Below are positions 35,230 through 46,758 of a stretch of DNA of 64,000 bases, piece after piece (the stretch's first letter is position 1; each line of letters starts with the position of its first letter). A model generated the notes under the pieces. It searched no databases and was not told the DNA's origin. It saw nothing but the letters and a program-made list of their open reading frames with translations. The DNA lies in contig NW_020653945.1 in assembly GCF_003589595.1 (NCBI RefSeq), positions 24,412,361-24,476,360 on the forward strand, read 5' to 3'. The DNA comes from Hyposmocoma kahamanoa. Its lineage: Eukaryota > Arthropoda > Insecta > Lepidoptera > Cosmopterigidae. The translations under genes were made by a program, and so were the position numbers.

Positions 35230-35496
35230 AATGGTAAACTTCTTTGAAGTAATGTGGCCAGATCGCAACCTCAGAGCCGTCACAACACTAATTCTAATCA
35301 AGCGTATAGTTATCAATCCACGGAACTTCCAGTGGCTCAGGTTGGATTGTTTTGTACCAGATACCTTTTTATTTGGACCTTTCATCAAAATTTTCTGTCG
35401 GCAGAGGGTGGCAATGAGTTTTAACTTTGTATAAACAATCTGTGTAATGCCGCAAAGTAGATATTCTATCGCCAGTACAATAAGCTCGCTTAGCAA
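35230..35496 (-). pseudogene. LINE C, RNase H region
   Basis: The minus strand in two frames shows LAKRAYCTGDRIST, IWYKTIQPEPLEVPWIDNY and then VVTALRLRSGHITSKKFT. These match the end of the RNase H domain and the LR-GH block downstream of it in I/R1-like LINEs. The frame continues at 32274 once the A+B block and one AATG are removed. The upstream RT is not present in the window beyond 35496. At least one frameshift is seen. Confidence 0.7.
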
Positions 35497-37177
35497 GTAA
35501 CTACCTTCTCGGTTACCATTAATGTAACGGATCCTTAGTTATGAATATCTCAAATGTCATAACTCATTTATTTATGGAAACCAATTAAGTACAGTTTCAC
35601 TGTATTTGGTCAAACATTAGGCCTATAAACATATTAAAGGTATATTGTACATTTACTCACATGCTTTTCAAAAGACTAAACTAGGTGCAACATGTTGTTT
35701 TTTAATAATATTACGTGGGCGTGCACGCATGGATCTTATAAGTAAATCAGTAATTTAAACATGGTGCTAGTTGTTTCGGTCAATTTTAATTATGATACTT
35801 GTAAAAAGTAGTTAGATGTCAAAACTAGAGAGAGAGAGAAACAAGATATAGAATACAAATGCCAAAGGTTATAGAACATTTGTGAATTTGATGACTTGGC
35901 ATTTCAAAATTCGGACTTTATATATTTTATTAGTTGTTTAATTGTTTTCTTAAATATCATAGTCTATTGATGTCCTTTTCGTTGCAAATACCAATCGAGT
36001 TTCTTCCTATTTGCGCTTCAACAACGGTAATTGGATATACATTTGCAAGGTATTCAAGATCATTGTTTACGTTGCTTTTGTTAACCTAGATCACGAGAAA
36101 TACCGAGAAGTTTTGTCATATTAGGTAAGTGGTGGAATACGTGCTATTCCACATTACGGAATTCTTTGGCTAAAACCTTCATATAACAGCAGCGATACTG
36201 AGCCAGCATTTGCTTAAAATATTGTTGTTTTGTCAACGTCTCGCAATGTTGTTCTTGATTCATCTAAGATCTTACTACTAATCTCTCAAATCCTGTTTTC
36301 TTGATGTTTAAGGCGCGTTACACAAATCCGTAAATAGTAACACGATAATTAATTAAAACTAAAATTACGTCGTGTCTTACTGTGTACTGTGGTCCAAACA
36401 TAATCTTCCGTGATATCCCCTAAGGAAACCCCCATCATAAATCCAAACTTATACAGGAAGTCGATTTCTAGAAATGGCTGATGTTGGAACACAAATGTTT
36501 AAATGAAGGCAATCAAGTGATCCTCTGGGGTTTGGTCGAGTATGTTTACTTATATAGCAGAAACTTATTTGCATCACGTTTCTTCTAATAGCCGGTTATG
36601 CATTGATACCGATAAAAACAAAATTCGAAATTAGATCCCAACTGTAGTTTTTGCAAGTTTAACCTATACATATAGTAACGCAATCCTCGCGTTACAAAGA
36701 AACCTTTTATTGCAATCCTAGTTCTGCAAATTACGCCAAAAACACTTTTATTAGACGTTCTTGTAAGTTTTATAACGATAAGTTGAAAGATGTCGACATT
36801 TTTTGTACATCTTTAGTTAGTTATAGACAAAAAGTGGGCGATATTATTTTTCACAGATTACCCTAAACTTGAAACATATTCTTTGGCATTACTTGCGCTC
36901 GAAGTACCATTCTCCCTATCTAGTATTTACCTTTCTAATATTTATATGTATTTTTTTGTTAAGTTACCATGGCAGTGTACATATTCTATTCCATTCTAAA
37001 TTTATATTTGTATTAAATTTATGGAGCAGCTTGGTCTTTTTGTAGTTTATCGTTTATATTATGTAAATCTTGTATGTGACCGTTTGTTTTCCTGAATAAA
37101 ATAAAATAAAAAAATAAAAATAAATAATACACTGCAATTTTTGTTGAATTAGTATGTTATTAGATATTTTTTATAAT
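35497..37177. other. Unannotated sequence
   Basis: About 1.7 kb with no recognised gene. There is a short AGAG run near 35830. Confidence 0.4.
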
Positions 37178-37210
37178 TGGCAAGTGACGGGTGAACAAGT
37201 CATGCTCCTA

Positions 37211-37798
37211 ACCGCTCACGCGATGCGCTCCTCCTACTGCAAAATGGCGGCTATTTGGTTTCGCAAATTAGAAAAGCATTCAGTTTAAATACAAGTTTTT
37301 ATAAATAGAAATTATTATTCTGCATTGCTAAATACATACCCTCCGTACTACCAACAAAAACATCTCAAATAAAATGCAGTAATACACCGCAAATCCGGCA
37401 CTTAAAAATCACTAATTAAATTTTTGGTGTACTTGGATAAATATGATAATATTCCGGTTGAGTGGTTCTAACGTTTACCATGAAATTACTCCTTAAAGTA
37501 TAGTTTATAAACATTTATATTCAGGGTAAACTTAAAGAACGCCACTTACGGTATGTTTTCAATAAATAAACACCGAAATCACCAGCGCAAACAATAACTC
37601 ACACGATTGTCGTGACGTATTTTTGAAGTTGTTTATTTTTTTAAATAACAGCCCCAGGCATTAAAAACTTTATGGTTTGCTAGAGTAGTTACCGAAATAG
37701 TAATTAATATTAGTTCTTTTACCTGTTATAACTTCGATATCCGATAAATCGGTATAAAATCATCACCGGCACCTCTCTGCATGTATCGCGTGAGCGGC
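37211..37798. mobile_element. MITE Y, copy 2
   Basis: A 588-bp copy of the element at 13759-14348, with termini ACCGCTCACGCGAT and the inverse of GCCGCTCACGCGAT. It is flanked by TA at 37209-37210 and 37799-37800. It lies within R300, which dates it after that R300 insertion. No long flanking duplication here. Confidence 0.88.
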
Positions 37799-37907
37799 TA
37801 TTGGTAACAATACGCCTACCCATAACAGTTGCATTGCTACTCAGAGTTTTGAATCATCATAATGTACTGAGGGGTATTATCACTACACCCGTCACCCGAA
37901 GAACCTA

Positions 37908-38457
37908 TGCATACGACGTATTTGATATGGACCGACAACCGAAGTTTAAGGCGCCGTAAACGCGCGTAAACATCGCGTTGCAAGCAAGGAGCTTATATAC
38001 TTAGAATTTCATGTAGTTGCTTCATTTCAAAAACTAATATTCCATGAACGGGGCCAATGCGCAGTGGTAGTGGTGCTGGTTTGCGCATAACCATTAATAC
38101 GTAATGCATGTGTATGTGTCTGTTTTTTCTAAAATACGTTTGGCGTGTTGTCTGTGATATTTGCCACGGAGATATAGTATGTTACCTACTATAATATTCA
38201 ATATGTATTCAATTTTTTATATTGTATAGATGACGACTGCACAATATGCGAAAAATCTGTAGAGGTTTATACACATTGTTTTTGTTTTCTTAGTTATAAA
38301 TTGAAAAGTGTAATAATAATAAATTTAAAAAAAACTAAAATTATCAAACAAAACTAAAATTAAAATTACTCTTGTCAAAATGCGCGACATATACGCGCGA
38401 CTACAGCGCGTCTGCGGCGCTGATATAATACGCCGTGTGCGTGAATAGGCTGTTAGA
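37908..38457. mobile_element. Putative inverted-repeat DNA element in R300
   Basis: About 550 bp that interrupts R300. The left end CCTATGCATACGACGTATTT is imperfectly inverse to the right end (inverse reads CCTATTCACGCACACGGCGT). It is non-coding, with GC-rich tracts (GGCGCCGTAAACGCGCG; CAGCGCGTCTGCGGCGC) near both ends. The class is unknown. Confidence 0.55.
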
Positions 38458-38825
38458 CAGGCAATTGACAAGTGCCACATGCCTGTACTTCCAACAGCAC
38501 CCTTACCCTTCAAAACTGTAACTCAGTAATTCTTTTCATTACTGCTTGGCGGCAGAAATAGATATGGTGGCAATAAGAACTCTTACACAAGAAGCTCTCC
38601 TGGTGTTACTCTAATGTTCCATCGTAGTCTTTGAACATAGACCGACGAAGACCAATCGCTCAAAGGGCTTTAAAAGTAGACTTATATACAAGATGATATA
38701 CTTGTAGAGGGGCTGCTGGTGCTGGTGGCGTAGCAGCCTCCTAAGCCTCCATACATCTTACTTAGTAAGTTTAGTAGTTCAAAAGATGAAAGTCCAGTTT
38801 TATAGCTATTTATTCAGGTTTAACT

Positions 38826-39051
38826 ATTGACTTACAAATAAATGGACGACGGGTCTAATACAAAAACCACGAAAAAAATGTCCCAAGTCAACCTATTCGA
38901 AATTTAAATTGTAATGTCATCGCAGTGTCGCGCTGTCAGTCGAACAAATGAAGACTAAAGCGGAGTTTGGCGCTCTGTATACGATTTTAGCGCCTTACAA
39001 GTGCGGACACTTTTTAGCGCGGACCCGACGTCCATATAATTGTAAGTCAAT
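38826..39051. mobile_element. MITE W, copy 2 (complete)
   Basis: 226 bp with perfect 12-bp terminal inverted repeats ATTGACTTACAA / TTGTAAGTCAAT. It shares GGACGACGGGTCTAATAC and TTTTTAGCGCGGACCCGACG with 7658-7931 but is shorter by an internal deletion. Confidence 0.85.
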
Positions 39052-40221
39052 GGGTTTAACAATAATATTATGATCTTTAAAATGTAAAAGGTGTAAATAT
39101 AACTAGTAAAAGATTCAAAAGATAAGCAGAGATGTGTTGGCTAACGCGATCGGGCAGGGAGTGACGATGGAACAAAGCAAAATCAGAACGTGAGGCAAAG
39201 AATGGAACAATTCAAAATTTGAATTTAAATACGAGTGTGAGAATAAAATAAGAAATTTAAATAAAAAGGTGGGATGACGATGCAAGGAGGTCACACCGTC
39301 ACGTACTTACGTATAACATTCAGTGAAGGAATAGCGCAAAAGAAGACAAGCATGACATAGCATCCGCTAGCATAATCACTCTCAATAAAGCATGACAACT
39401 CATGGATTATCGGAATTGGCAGAGTATATTTACCTAAATTCAAGGAAATAATGCACATAGAGTGATAAAACCTCTCTCTGAAATCCCGGTATTTATGTAT
39501 TGTATTTGGTTTCATATTTTTGATGTTTTATTGTACTTTACTATGCTGTATATGGAGAAGGAAAGCATTGTATTTGTAAATAAAAACATAACTATTTTGT
39601 TCCGATGTTTTGTGTTTAATTTTTTATGAACCGGGTTTCCAGAGGGAGCTATTATCACGTACATGTGTATTATTTTAAACTGTGCTCATGTCGTCAATCA
39701 TTTAAAATATCTGTTAGAAGTAACATTAGCTAGGTAGAATCAAAATTAGTTACTTACCACCGTATTTTCTGTACAAAACCTTTGTTTATCAATACCAAGT
39801 GCTTTCTTTTAAGTTTTTCTAAAGTACCTATCGTTATTGCCGTGTAAATTGGTTACAATCGAATGTTACCAAAACTGATAAGCCTTGGTAGCATGGTTTA
39901 ACCTAATACCCGCAAGCAAAGTATCGTGTGTTCGAGTTTTTCGGAATTCATGTGCGTAATTTAATTTAAAAGTTACCATGAGCTTCTTGGCAGAGGAAGA
40001 TATCGTGAGGTAACCTGTACTCTGCAACGTGTATGTATGCAAAACAATTTAATGGTAATAATAACAATAAGAACGCACACAATCATAAGCTCACGAGCGA
40101 AATAAATGTAGGTTTCATTATAGGGTTTCTCGACTAGAACTTTGTTTTGTAAATCAAAATAAAACAACAAATTTAGATTGCAATGATTCAATTTTTATTG
40201 TAATAAAAAAGGAGGGTTTGA
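39052..40221. other. Unannotated sequence
   Basis: No recognised gene or repeat in 1.2 kb. Confidence 0.4.
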
Positions 40222-40470
40222 TTATGAATGAAATATGAAATCTGATAAATGTCCACCACGACCACAGTTACAGATTCTTTCATCAAAGTTTTTAATCACT
40301 TTTTGACAAAATGGTGGGTTTATTTCGTTAATCAATTCACGAATTTTGATTTTTAAGGTTGCAATCGATCCGATTGGCTCCGTACGGACTCTGTCTTTAA
40401 ACATAGCCCCTTAAAAAATAATCCAGCGGTGTTTAATGACATGATCGAGCTGGCCACTTCACGGCTGAAT
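40222..40470 (-). pseudogene. Tc1/mariner-superfamily transposase, C-terminal fragment
   Basis: The minus strand reads WPARSC then TPLDYFL-GYV with a stop, then after a one-base shift KDRVRTEPIGSIATLKIKIR, INPPFCQKVIKNFDERI and GRGGHLSDFIFHS. This is the C-terminal third of a DDE transposase of the insect type with a WP-RSPDL-PLDYFLWG active-site block and a GGH--D-IFH end. The final acidic residue (the D of TPLDYF) is present; the rest of the gene is absent. It is distinct from both mariner copies in the window. Confidence 0.72.
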
Positions 40471-40540
40471 TTGGTTTGAAATAAATTCATTGTTTCGGTG
40501 GCTGTGTGACTGTGTGTAAAAACCCTTTACAAATATTTCT

Positions 40541-40582
40541 CCCGATCCGGGAATCAACTCCGGGTCCTCTGCGGCGGTTAAA
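40541..40582 (-). mobile_element. SINE type 1 head fragment
   Basis: TTTCTCCCGATCCGGGAATC, then CTGCGGCGG, is the inverse of the SINE type 1 B-box region. A short remnant. Confidence 0.5.
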
Positions 40583-40589
40583 TAAAATT

Positions 40590-40690
40590 TACAGTGAAGT
40601 TCTCAATCCGCACCGGGTTCGCGTGGAAACCACAGCGAGAAAAGGCCCGTGTCAAGCAGTGGGACTGTACAGCCTATATAGGCCAATTCT
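40590..40690 (+). mobile_element. RTE-like 3' end fragment
   Basis: GAAGTTCTCAATCCGCACCG, then GAAAAGGCCCGTGTCAAGCA and GTGGGAC, is the usual closing sequence of lepidopteran RTE-like LINEs (AGGCC-GTG-CAGCAGTGGGA). No protein-coding part remains. Confidence 0.55.
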
Positions 40691-40831
40691 TATTAATATT
40701 TATAAAACTTATGTAATCGATCGGAAATATTTTTAAGCCTCACCACACGAAATACCATGAAAAGCGCATTTCACAATTAAATTTGTTTTTTTTCTTCAAG
40801 ACCAAGGGAAATATAGATAATTATCAAAGTT

Positions 40832-41147
40832 CACTGAAATGTTTGGTGTGGGCCAGCGAGAAAGCTGTGTACCCTATTTAAGAAAACTAAAGATCTTAAT
40901 CCTACCATCTATGTATATTTACGAGGCCTGTGTTTGTATAAAACAAAATCCAGGCAACTTTAATCTAGTGAAAACCAGACATCCCAGGAAAACAAGGAAC
41001 AAAATAGAAACACGGCCTAAACAACGCCCCACCTTGGAATTTTACAACAGAACGATGTTTATATTGGCACCTAAATTATTTAATAAAATACCAGATGCAG
41101 TTAAAGAACTAAATTGTAGGCAATTCTTGTTAATGTATCAAATCTAA
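40832..41147 (+). pseudogene. CR1/Jockey-type LINE RT, C-terminal fragment
   Basis: An open stretch reading FGVGQRESCVPYLRKLKILI, LPSMYIYEACVCIK, then RPTLEFYNRTMFILAPKLFN and KIPDAVKEL. The order (G----SC-P-F--L-IL-LP-LYI-E, then -P-L-YNKLP) is the C-terminus also seen in LINE D at 43320. There is no RT core upstream, and the stop at 41145-41147 ends it. The family is related to, but not the same as, LINE D. Confidence 0.75.
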
Positions 41148-41289
41148 TACGTTATTTGTAATATTATAGTTGATATTGATTAATTATCTAAGTAAACATA
41201 ATTCCCAAGAGCGATAACATTGTGATTTAAGTGTAAGTAGAAAAAGTGACTTAAATGTTAGTACTACTGGTACTAACGTTTAAATCTTT

Positions 41290-41566
41290 CAGCTCCTTGT
41301 GATAGAGTTCGTCCAGGGAAGTACTGCCACCTTACCTATTTCTGCCGCCAAGCAGTAATGTTAGCATTATTGTGTTCCGGTTTTGAAGGGGGTACTGGTG
41401 AAATTACAGGCACATGGTATTTTTCAACTTACGTCTCAGGGTGACAGGTGCAGTGGCAGTGCCACTCAGATCTTTACGATTTAAAGCTCTGAGTGCAACT
41501 GTTATGAACAGGCGTGTAGCTTACTATCAGGCGCACAACTTGTTCGTCCCGTCACTTGATATTACA
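41290..41566 (-). repeat. R300, copy 6 (minus)
   Basis: CTCCTTGTGATAGAGTTCGT at left through CAGTGGCAGTGCCACTCAGA and ATGAACAGGCGTGTAGC to TTGTTCGTCCCGTCACTTGA. Full length. Apparent open frames here are by chance. Confidence 0.85.
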
Positions 41567-43319
41567 AAAAAAAAACTTCAAAAGTTTCTAACTGATGGCG
41601 CTGACCGCAAAAACAAATCTGTATCTGTAGCACAGTTGGTTAATCAACGGTGGCACTGGCATTGTAAAAAACAATCTTATTTCAATGTAAGCCTAAAGTA
41701 AGCTTATTATAATACTACTCATATTCGTACCATGACAAACCTGTCAACCAAGTAATGTATTATTGCTAAAGTGACTGAAAGAACGAATGATTTCCCAATA
41801 TTGTCTATTCCTTACTAAAAGTAGGAAAGAAATAACGCTATATGAACTGTATAATGCCATCTCTTTCTTTTTGATGTTCCGAATCGTCTTGTGGTAGTAT
41901 AATGTTTAAGTACTTAGTGTTATTTACATTCAGAGAATATTTAACTGTTAAAAAAGGAAAAGTATGTAATAATAAAATCTATTAAAATTACGTTGTTTTC
42001 AATTAGTTTTCCGCATTTTCATGAAGAAAAAAAATAAAACAAGCTGAGTCTTGATAGTTACGTTAGTGTCGGCAAGGAGCATATAGATGTCGCTGTTATA
42101 ATTTTACGAAATAAACATGGCATTTTTTATTTAACGAGGAATTATTTCCTATGTACTATTAAATAAAAAATAAACAAAATATTGAAGAGGTTTATGTAAA
42201 TAAATGAGTTCAAAAATAAAATTGTTTCCACTGCGTCCGAGTAACCATTTTAAAATGGCTAAATTTGACATAAGTACAATAGTCGCGTCGTTGTACGAAC
42301 TGAGTGAATGAACAGTCACAAAGCTGCCAATAAAACATCATAGTTTTAACATTATAATAAGCTTAGATACGTTAAGCGCATCATGGTATGAAAAGTCAAT
42401 CAAGGTGAAAGTAATATTGTTTTAAAAGGTTGTGGTAGGCCCTCTGACCCTTCTATAGTACGTCCTCATTTCGACCATTTTCAGTTCGCCATCACAAGAT
42501 AGTAAACATCATACTCTGAATAATAAAGGATGGAAATTCAAATATAACATTTTTACGCAACACAAAATAGATTTAAATAAAAGAACTAAAGAATTATTTT
42601 AAGAATTTTTTTCATATATAATATATATAAATATTTAATTCAGTTATATTTAGCACGTCACTTTTCCGAAAATGTAATTTTTCGAATTCGTTAGCTATTA
42701 TTGATATAACGTATACCACACCCCGGATACTCCATACAACGGTCGAAAATTATTCACCTACTACTACTACATACAGCAAGGCGCTATCTGCACACACGCA
42801 AATGTGTGCGTGAAGTGGCAGGGTTACCCATCACTTTCTCGCACTATTACGTTACGTGGTCAGAGCGTCAACATTGCGAAAATTTTAACGTGAATCTGTT
42901 ATCTATGATTCTATTAATAGAATCCTAATAATTTTATATGTCTATTAGGTATTTAGATCGATATATTATTATATTTGTCATTAATTCACTAACTAGAATA
43001 ATATTGAAGATTTATTTTAAAAATAAAAAAAGCACTTAAAATGACATATTTCGGACATGTAGTTTAAGTAAAGCAGGTAACCAAGGTGTGTGAAATTGAG
43101 TGTCCAAGTTTAGTTAATAATTAGATATATTCACTACCTACGTAATATTTATCGGCAATACGAATAGAAAATTCGCGAACCCTTGTGTACTAGTTCACGA
43201 AGCCATGGCGACTCATTATATTGATATAATAAATCTGTATTTTTATACATACATATATTACTCTGCAGTAAATAAATAAAGAAAACAATAAGTGATCGAA
43301 GACTGAGACTCTCAGACAT
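41567..43319. other. Unannotated sequence
   Basis: About 1.75 kb with no recognised gene. A GC-richer patch at 42770-42890 was not identified. Confidence 0.4.
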
Positions 43320-43509
43320 AAGTTGAACGCATATTCAAAGCCCAAAAGAGATGTATTCGGGCTATATGCGGCTTGAAAAAAACAGATAGCTGTCAACCAC
43401 ATTTTAAAAATTTGAAAATACTGACTTTACCATGCTTATATATATTTGAAATTTCACTTTTCGTAAAGCGTCATCTTCATTTATTTGAATTCGTCACACG
43501 AGCCCGCCG
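43320..43509 (+). pseudogene. LINE D, RT C-terminus, part 1
   Basis: Reads KAQKRCIRAICGLKKTDSCQ then PHFKNLKILTLPCLYIFE and LHLFEFVTRARR, the C-terminal region of a CR1/Jockey-type reverse transcriptase. It is 5'-truncated near 43320. It ends at CGCCG, where Transib is inserted, and continues in the same frame at 46803. Confidence 0.82.
43505..43509. repeat. Transib target-site duplication, left
   Basis: CGCCG, identical to 46798-46802. Transib elements make 5-bp GC-rich duplications. Confidence 0.93.
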
Positions 43510-43549
43510 CACTATGGAAAATGGTAGAACAAGCACGGATCAAAAATCA
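43510..43549 (+). repeat. Transib left terminal repeat (RSS-like)
   Basis: Heptamer CACTATG at 43510-43516, spacer 43517-43539 (23 bp), nonamer TCAAAAATC at 43540-43548. Seven of nine nonamer bases agree with the vertebrate signal consensus ACAAAAACC. Confidence 0.88.
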
Positions 43550-44224
43550 TTTTGAACAATGTCGTTATTGATATATTTTTTAATTTTATCTTATAGTTTA
43601 ATGACGCAACTAATTTATACAGAAGCATTTTTCCATAAAAAACGTATAGTTTTTTTATACAAAATGTCAAACATGATTGAACGAAAAAAATATTTTTGAG
43701 GGAGTTCACTACTCATCTTTGCAAGTTAATTTGAATAGTAAATATTATAAGAAATTAGTAAGTGTTATACATTTTTAAAAAGGTTATTCTTTGTAGATTT
43801 TCACAACATACTTTATTTATATTTTGTATTAAAAATTACGTTTAAATAAATCGAAAATGAAATAAGGACAAAAACCTGTGTTTTTAAAATTGATTAAGAG
43901 TTTTGACACTTACCAACGTCCTCCCTACTTTAGATTCGAATGTTAAATGGTAGCCTAGTTATTAAATAATAACATGTATAAAAATTGGCTGCGCCTTTTT
44001 GCGCTTTTCGAAGTTATTGGTACAAATGTGATAAGAGTCCGAGAAACGGAAAACCACTATCTGCTGCGGTTTCGAGTGTTGATCGTTTCTATTGATAGTT
44101 TGAGGTAAGTTTTGTTATTTACTATTAAAAAAACATAGTTATGACAAACTTTATCAGTTTTGCACTCATTATGTGTGTGAATAAATTTATCAAAACTCTG
44201 CACACGAACCTTTTTTTTAAATGG

Positions 44225-44254
44225 TATATAAAGGGCTGATTTTATAATAGTTCA
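44225..44254 (+). promoter_or_regulatory. Candidate promoter of the Transib transposase
   Basis: TATATAAAG at 44225-44233 is followed 27-29 bp later by TTCATTACAG, close to the arthropod initiator TCAKTY, with the A at 44254. The transposase ATG is 70 bp further on. Position and spacing fit a TATA promoter; there is no expression evidence. Confidence 0.45.
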
Positions 44255-44323
44255 TTACAGATTCAAAAGATATTAATATACGCGCGTTTGTTAAGGACAG
44301 ACATTGTATTTTTTAACATTGAA

Positions 44324-46351
44324 ATGTCTACCTTCAAGTTGTCTAAACGTGAAATAATACTTTCGTATATCGAAGGAGGAAAAACTGTGGAAGCAATATC
44401 AACTCTTTTGAAAGAAAATCATCAAATCTCTGAAGACAACATATGCTTCATTATCAGTGACATTCAAAGACGTATGATTCCCGTTTTCAATACAAAATGG
44501 GAGCAAGCTTCTCGGAAAAAAGAAAGGTTTTTGAAGAACAATAGCAATTGGCTGGACTTGGAATATTCTGTGACTATACCCACTTCAGAAGGCGTTTTAA
44601 CCGATACCACTCCATCTACATCTTCTGGAAAACGTGGAAAACCATGCATATCTTACGCAGACTCGTCACAATCTAGCAAGAAAAGAAAAAACTAAGTGTT
44701 GCTTAATGAATATGGATTTGAGCATATTTATAATGCATATATACAGGGATTACGTTCGATAGAAGAAGGAACGGAAGCAAAACTTGTGGAAACATTAAAA
44801 TTTGCTGACAGAGAAAAGAAGATATTAATCTCGAGTCTCATAGAAAATCCAAGGCAGAATAAAATGCTTATAGACGAAGAAGCATTAAGCATTTTGATTG
44901 ACTTAGATTTAACGAAAGCACAATACTTGTATTTGAGAAATTTAACAGACGAAAGAAACTGTTCTATATTCCCACCATATTACAAAATACAAGAGATTAA
45001 ACAAACCTGCTATCCACCATCTGCAACTATTGAAATTACAAACATAGGAGCAAGAGTAGTAAAACTTCAAGATTTATTAGATCACACAGCAGCCAGGATT
45101 TTAAGAATAGATTCTGTATATAAAGATGGATTAAAACATTTACTTCTTTACAGTAAATGGGGATGTGATGGTTCATCAGGACAAAGTCAGTATAAACAGA
45201 AGCTTCCAGAAGAGTCTGAAGTTGTATCAGATGCTAACTTATTTATCACTTCTTTAGTACCCATTAAATTAATTAATGAGCTAACAGGAGATGTAGTATG
45301 GCAAAATCCTGTACCTTCGTCTGTACGTTTTTGCCGTCCTATATTATTAGAGTTTTGCAAAGAAACGCCTGAGAAAACTAAAGCAGTTGTGGATGACATA
45401 AAATTGCAGATAAATTCGTTGATCCCAACTTTGATTAATAGAGAAGGCGAGGGAGTTCAAGTAAAACATGAACTTTTCTTAACAATGATAGACGGTAAAG
45501 TAGCTCAAGTATTAACAGAGACACCTTCTGGCTCCACATGTACAATATGCAGAGCTACTCCACGGCAAATGAATGATTTGACGAGAGTGACTGCTAGGCC
45601 TGAAAATAAAGAAAGTTATCAATACGGACTTTCTACATTACATGCCTGGATACGTTGTATGGAGATGATTTTACACATTTCCTACAATCTTTCTTTTAGA
45701 ACATGGTCTGCAACGACTGAAGAAAAGAAAAGACAAAAACAAGAGAAGAAAACTCTAGTACAGAAACGTTTTCGTGATGAGTTGGGACTGATAATTGACC
45801 AACCACGTCAAGGAACAGGAAATAGCAATGATAGCAATACTGCTAGGAGATTTTTTTCTAATGCAAGTTGCTCTGCTGAAATTACTGGTGTGGATGTGAC
45901 TTTGATAAAACGTCTCTACATAATACTACAAGCACTTTCATCAGGTGTGATGGTAGATGCGGAAAAATTTGGTAGTTATGCTATGGAGACTGCCAGGATT
46001 TATGTCAGTAATTATGAATGGTACTATATGCCATCCTCAGTTCACAAAATCTTAATACACGGAGAAAGTATTATAAAGCATTTTGCAGTGCTTCCGATTG
46101 GTAAACTTTCGGAAGACGCACAAGAATCCCGTAATAAGGATTACAAAAACTTTCGCCTTCATCATGCCCGAAAATGCTCCCGAGCAGCCACAAATGAAGA
46201 CGTATTTCATACTCTTCTTTACACATCAGATCCATACATAACAAGCATTAGAAAACCATACAGCAAAAACGTTAAAGAACTCGATGAGGATACACTACAT
46301 CTTTTGAAAGTGAACGAATTAATTTTAGATCCGGAAGCTCGGCAAGTTTAG
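44324..46351 (+). pseudogene. Transib transposase, one in-frame stop
   Basis: RAG1-related DDE recombinase that would cut at the CACTATG termini. The ATG at 44324 (MSTFKLSKREI) opens a 675-codon frame, close to the usual Transib size, broken only by TAA at codon 124 (44693-44695); the same frame goes on with LLNEYGFEHIY. Predicted catalytic residues, by order and context: D282 in KWGCDGSSGQSQYKQ, D390 in FLTMIDGKV, and E601 in QESRNKDYKNFR, which parallels the E-x-NK-YR-FR block of RAG1. C406/C409 (CTIC) may bind zinc. Other family blocks: WQNPVPSSVRFCRP, LHAWIRCMEMILHISY, GNSNDSNTARRFF, ILIHGESIIKH, LLYTSDPYITSIRK. A basic KKRKN lies just before the stop. Readthrough or re-initiation could yield a core enzyme, but the simplest reading is a recently inactivated gene. 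Confidence 0.95.
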
Positions 46352-46367
46352 TTGGCAAAAATCTATT

Positions 46368-46373
46368 AATAAA
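46368..46373 (+). terminator. Polyadenylation signal of the Transib transposase
   Basis: AATAAA begins 17 bp after the transposase stop codon. Confidence 0.5.
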
Positions 46374-46758
46374 TATTTATACAAACCATATAGGTATAAA
46401 TTGCAATAGGTACATTAAACCTTTAATGTGCATTTCAAATAATATTAATAACTTTCAATACACTTTTTTTTCAGTTATTGTTTAAAGTAGAATTAGCTTT
46501 TCATATTTTTATATTAATGTATCTTGGTAATGTAGTTGCATATTTATGTCTTAATTCCTACGAAACATAAATAGTTACTAACATATAAATGAATAAACTC
46601 CATTTATTGATCGTTTTTATTGGACTTTGATTTTTAATATTTTATAATAAAATATGTATTATACTAATTTATACCAAACTATCACATTCGAAGCCTTATA
46701 TATTCCTCTACAATAACGAAAAATTTCAAGACATAATTTTAAGAAACAAAAAAGTTAT

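Larger units (their letters stand above)
37178..38610 (+). repeat. R300, copy 5, split into three pieces
   Basis: The pieces 37178-37208, 37801-37907 and 38458-38610 together make one R300: AAGTGACGGG and GAACAAGTCATGC; then TGGTAACAATACGCCTACCC, CAGAGTTTTGAATC and CACCCGTCACCC; then AATTGACAAGTGCCACATGC, CTTCAAAACTGTAACTCAG and GCTTGGCGGCAGAAATAGAT. MITE Y and a second inverted-repeat element occupy the gaps. Confidence 0.8.

Noticed and set aside
41414..41701. 95-codon open frame
   Set aside because: The first two thirds are R300 and the remainder is unrelated flanking DNA.
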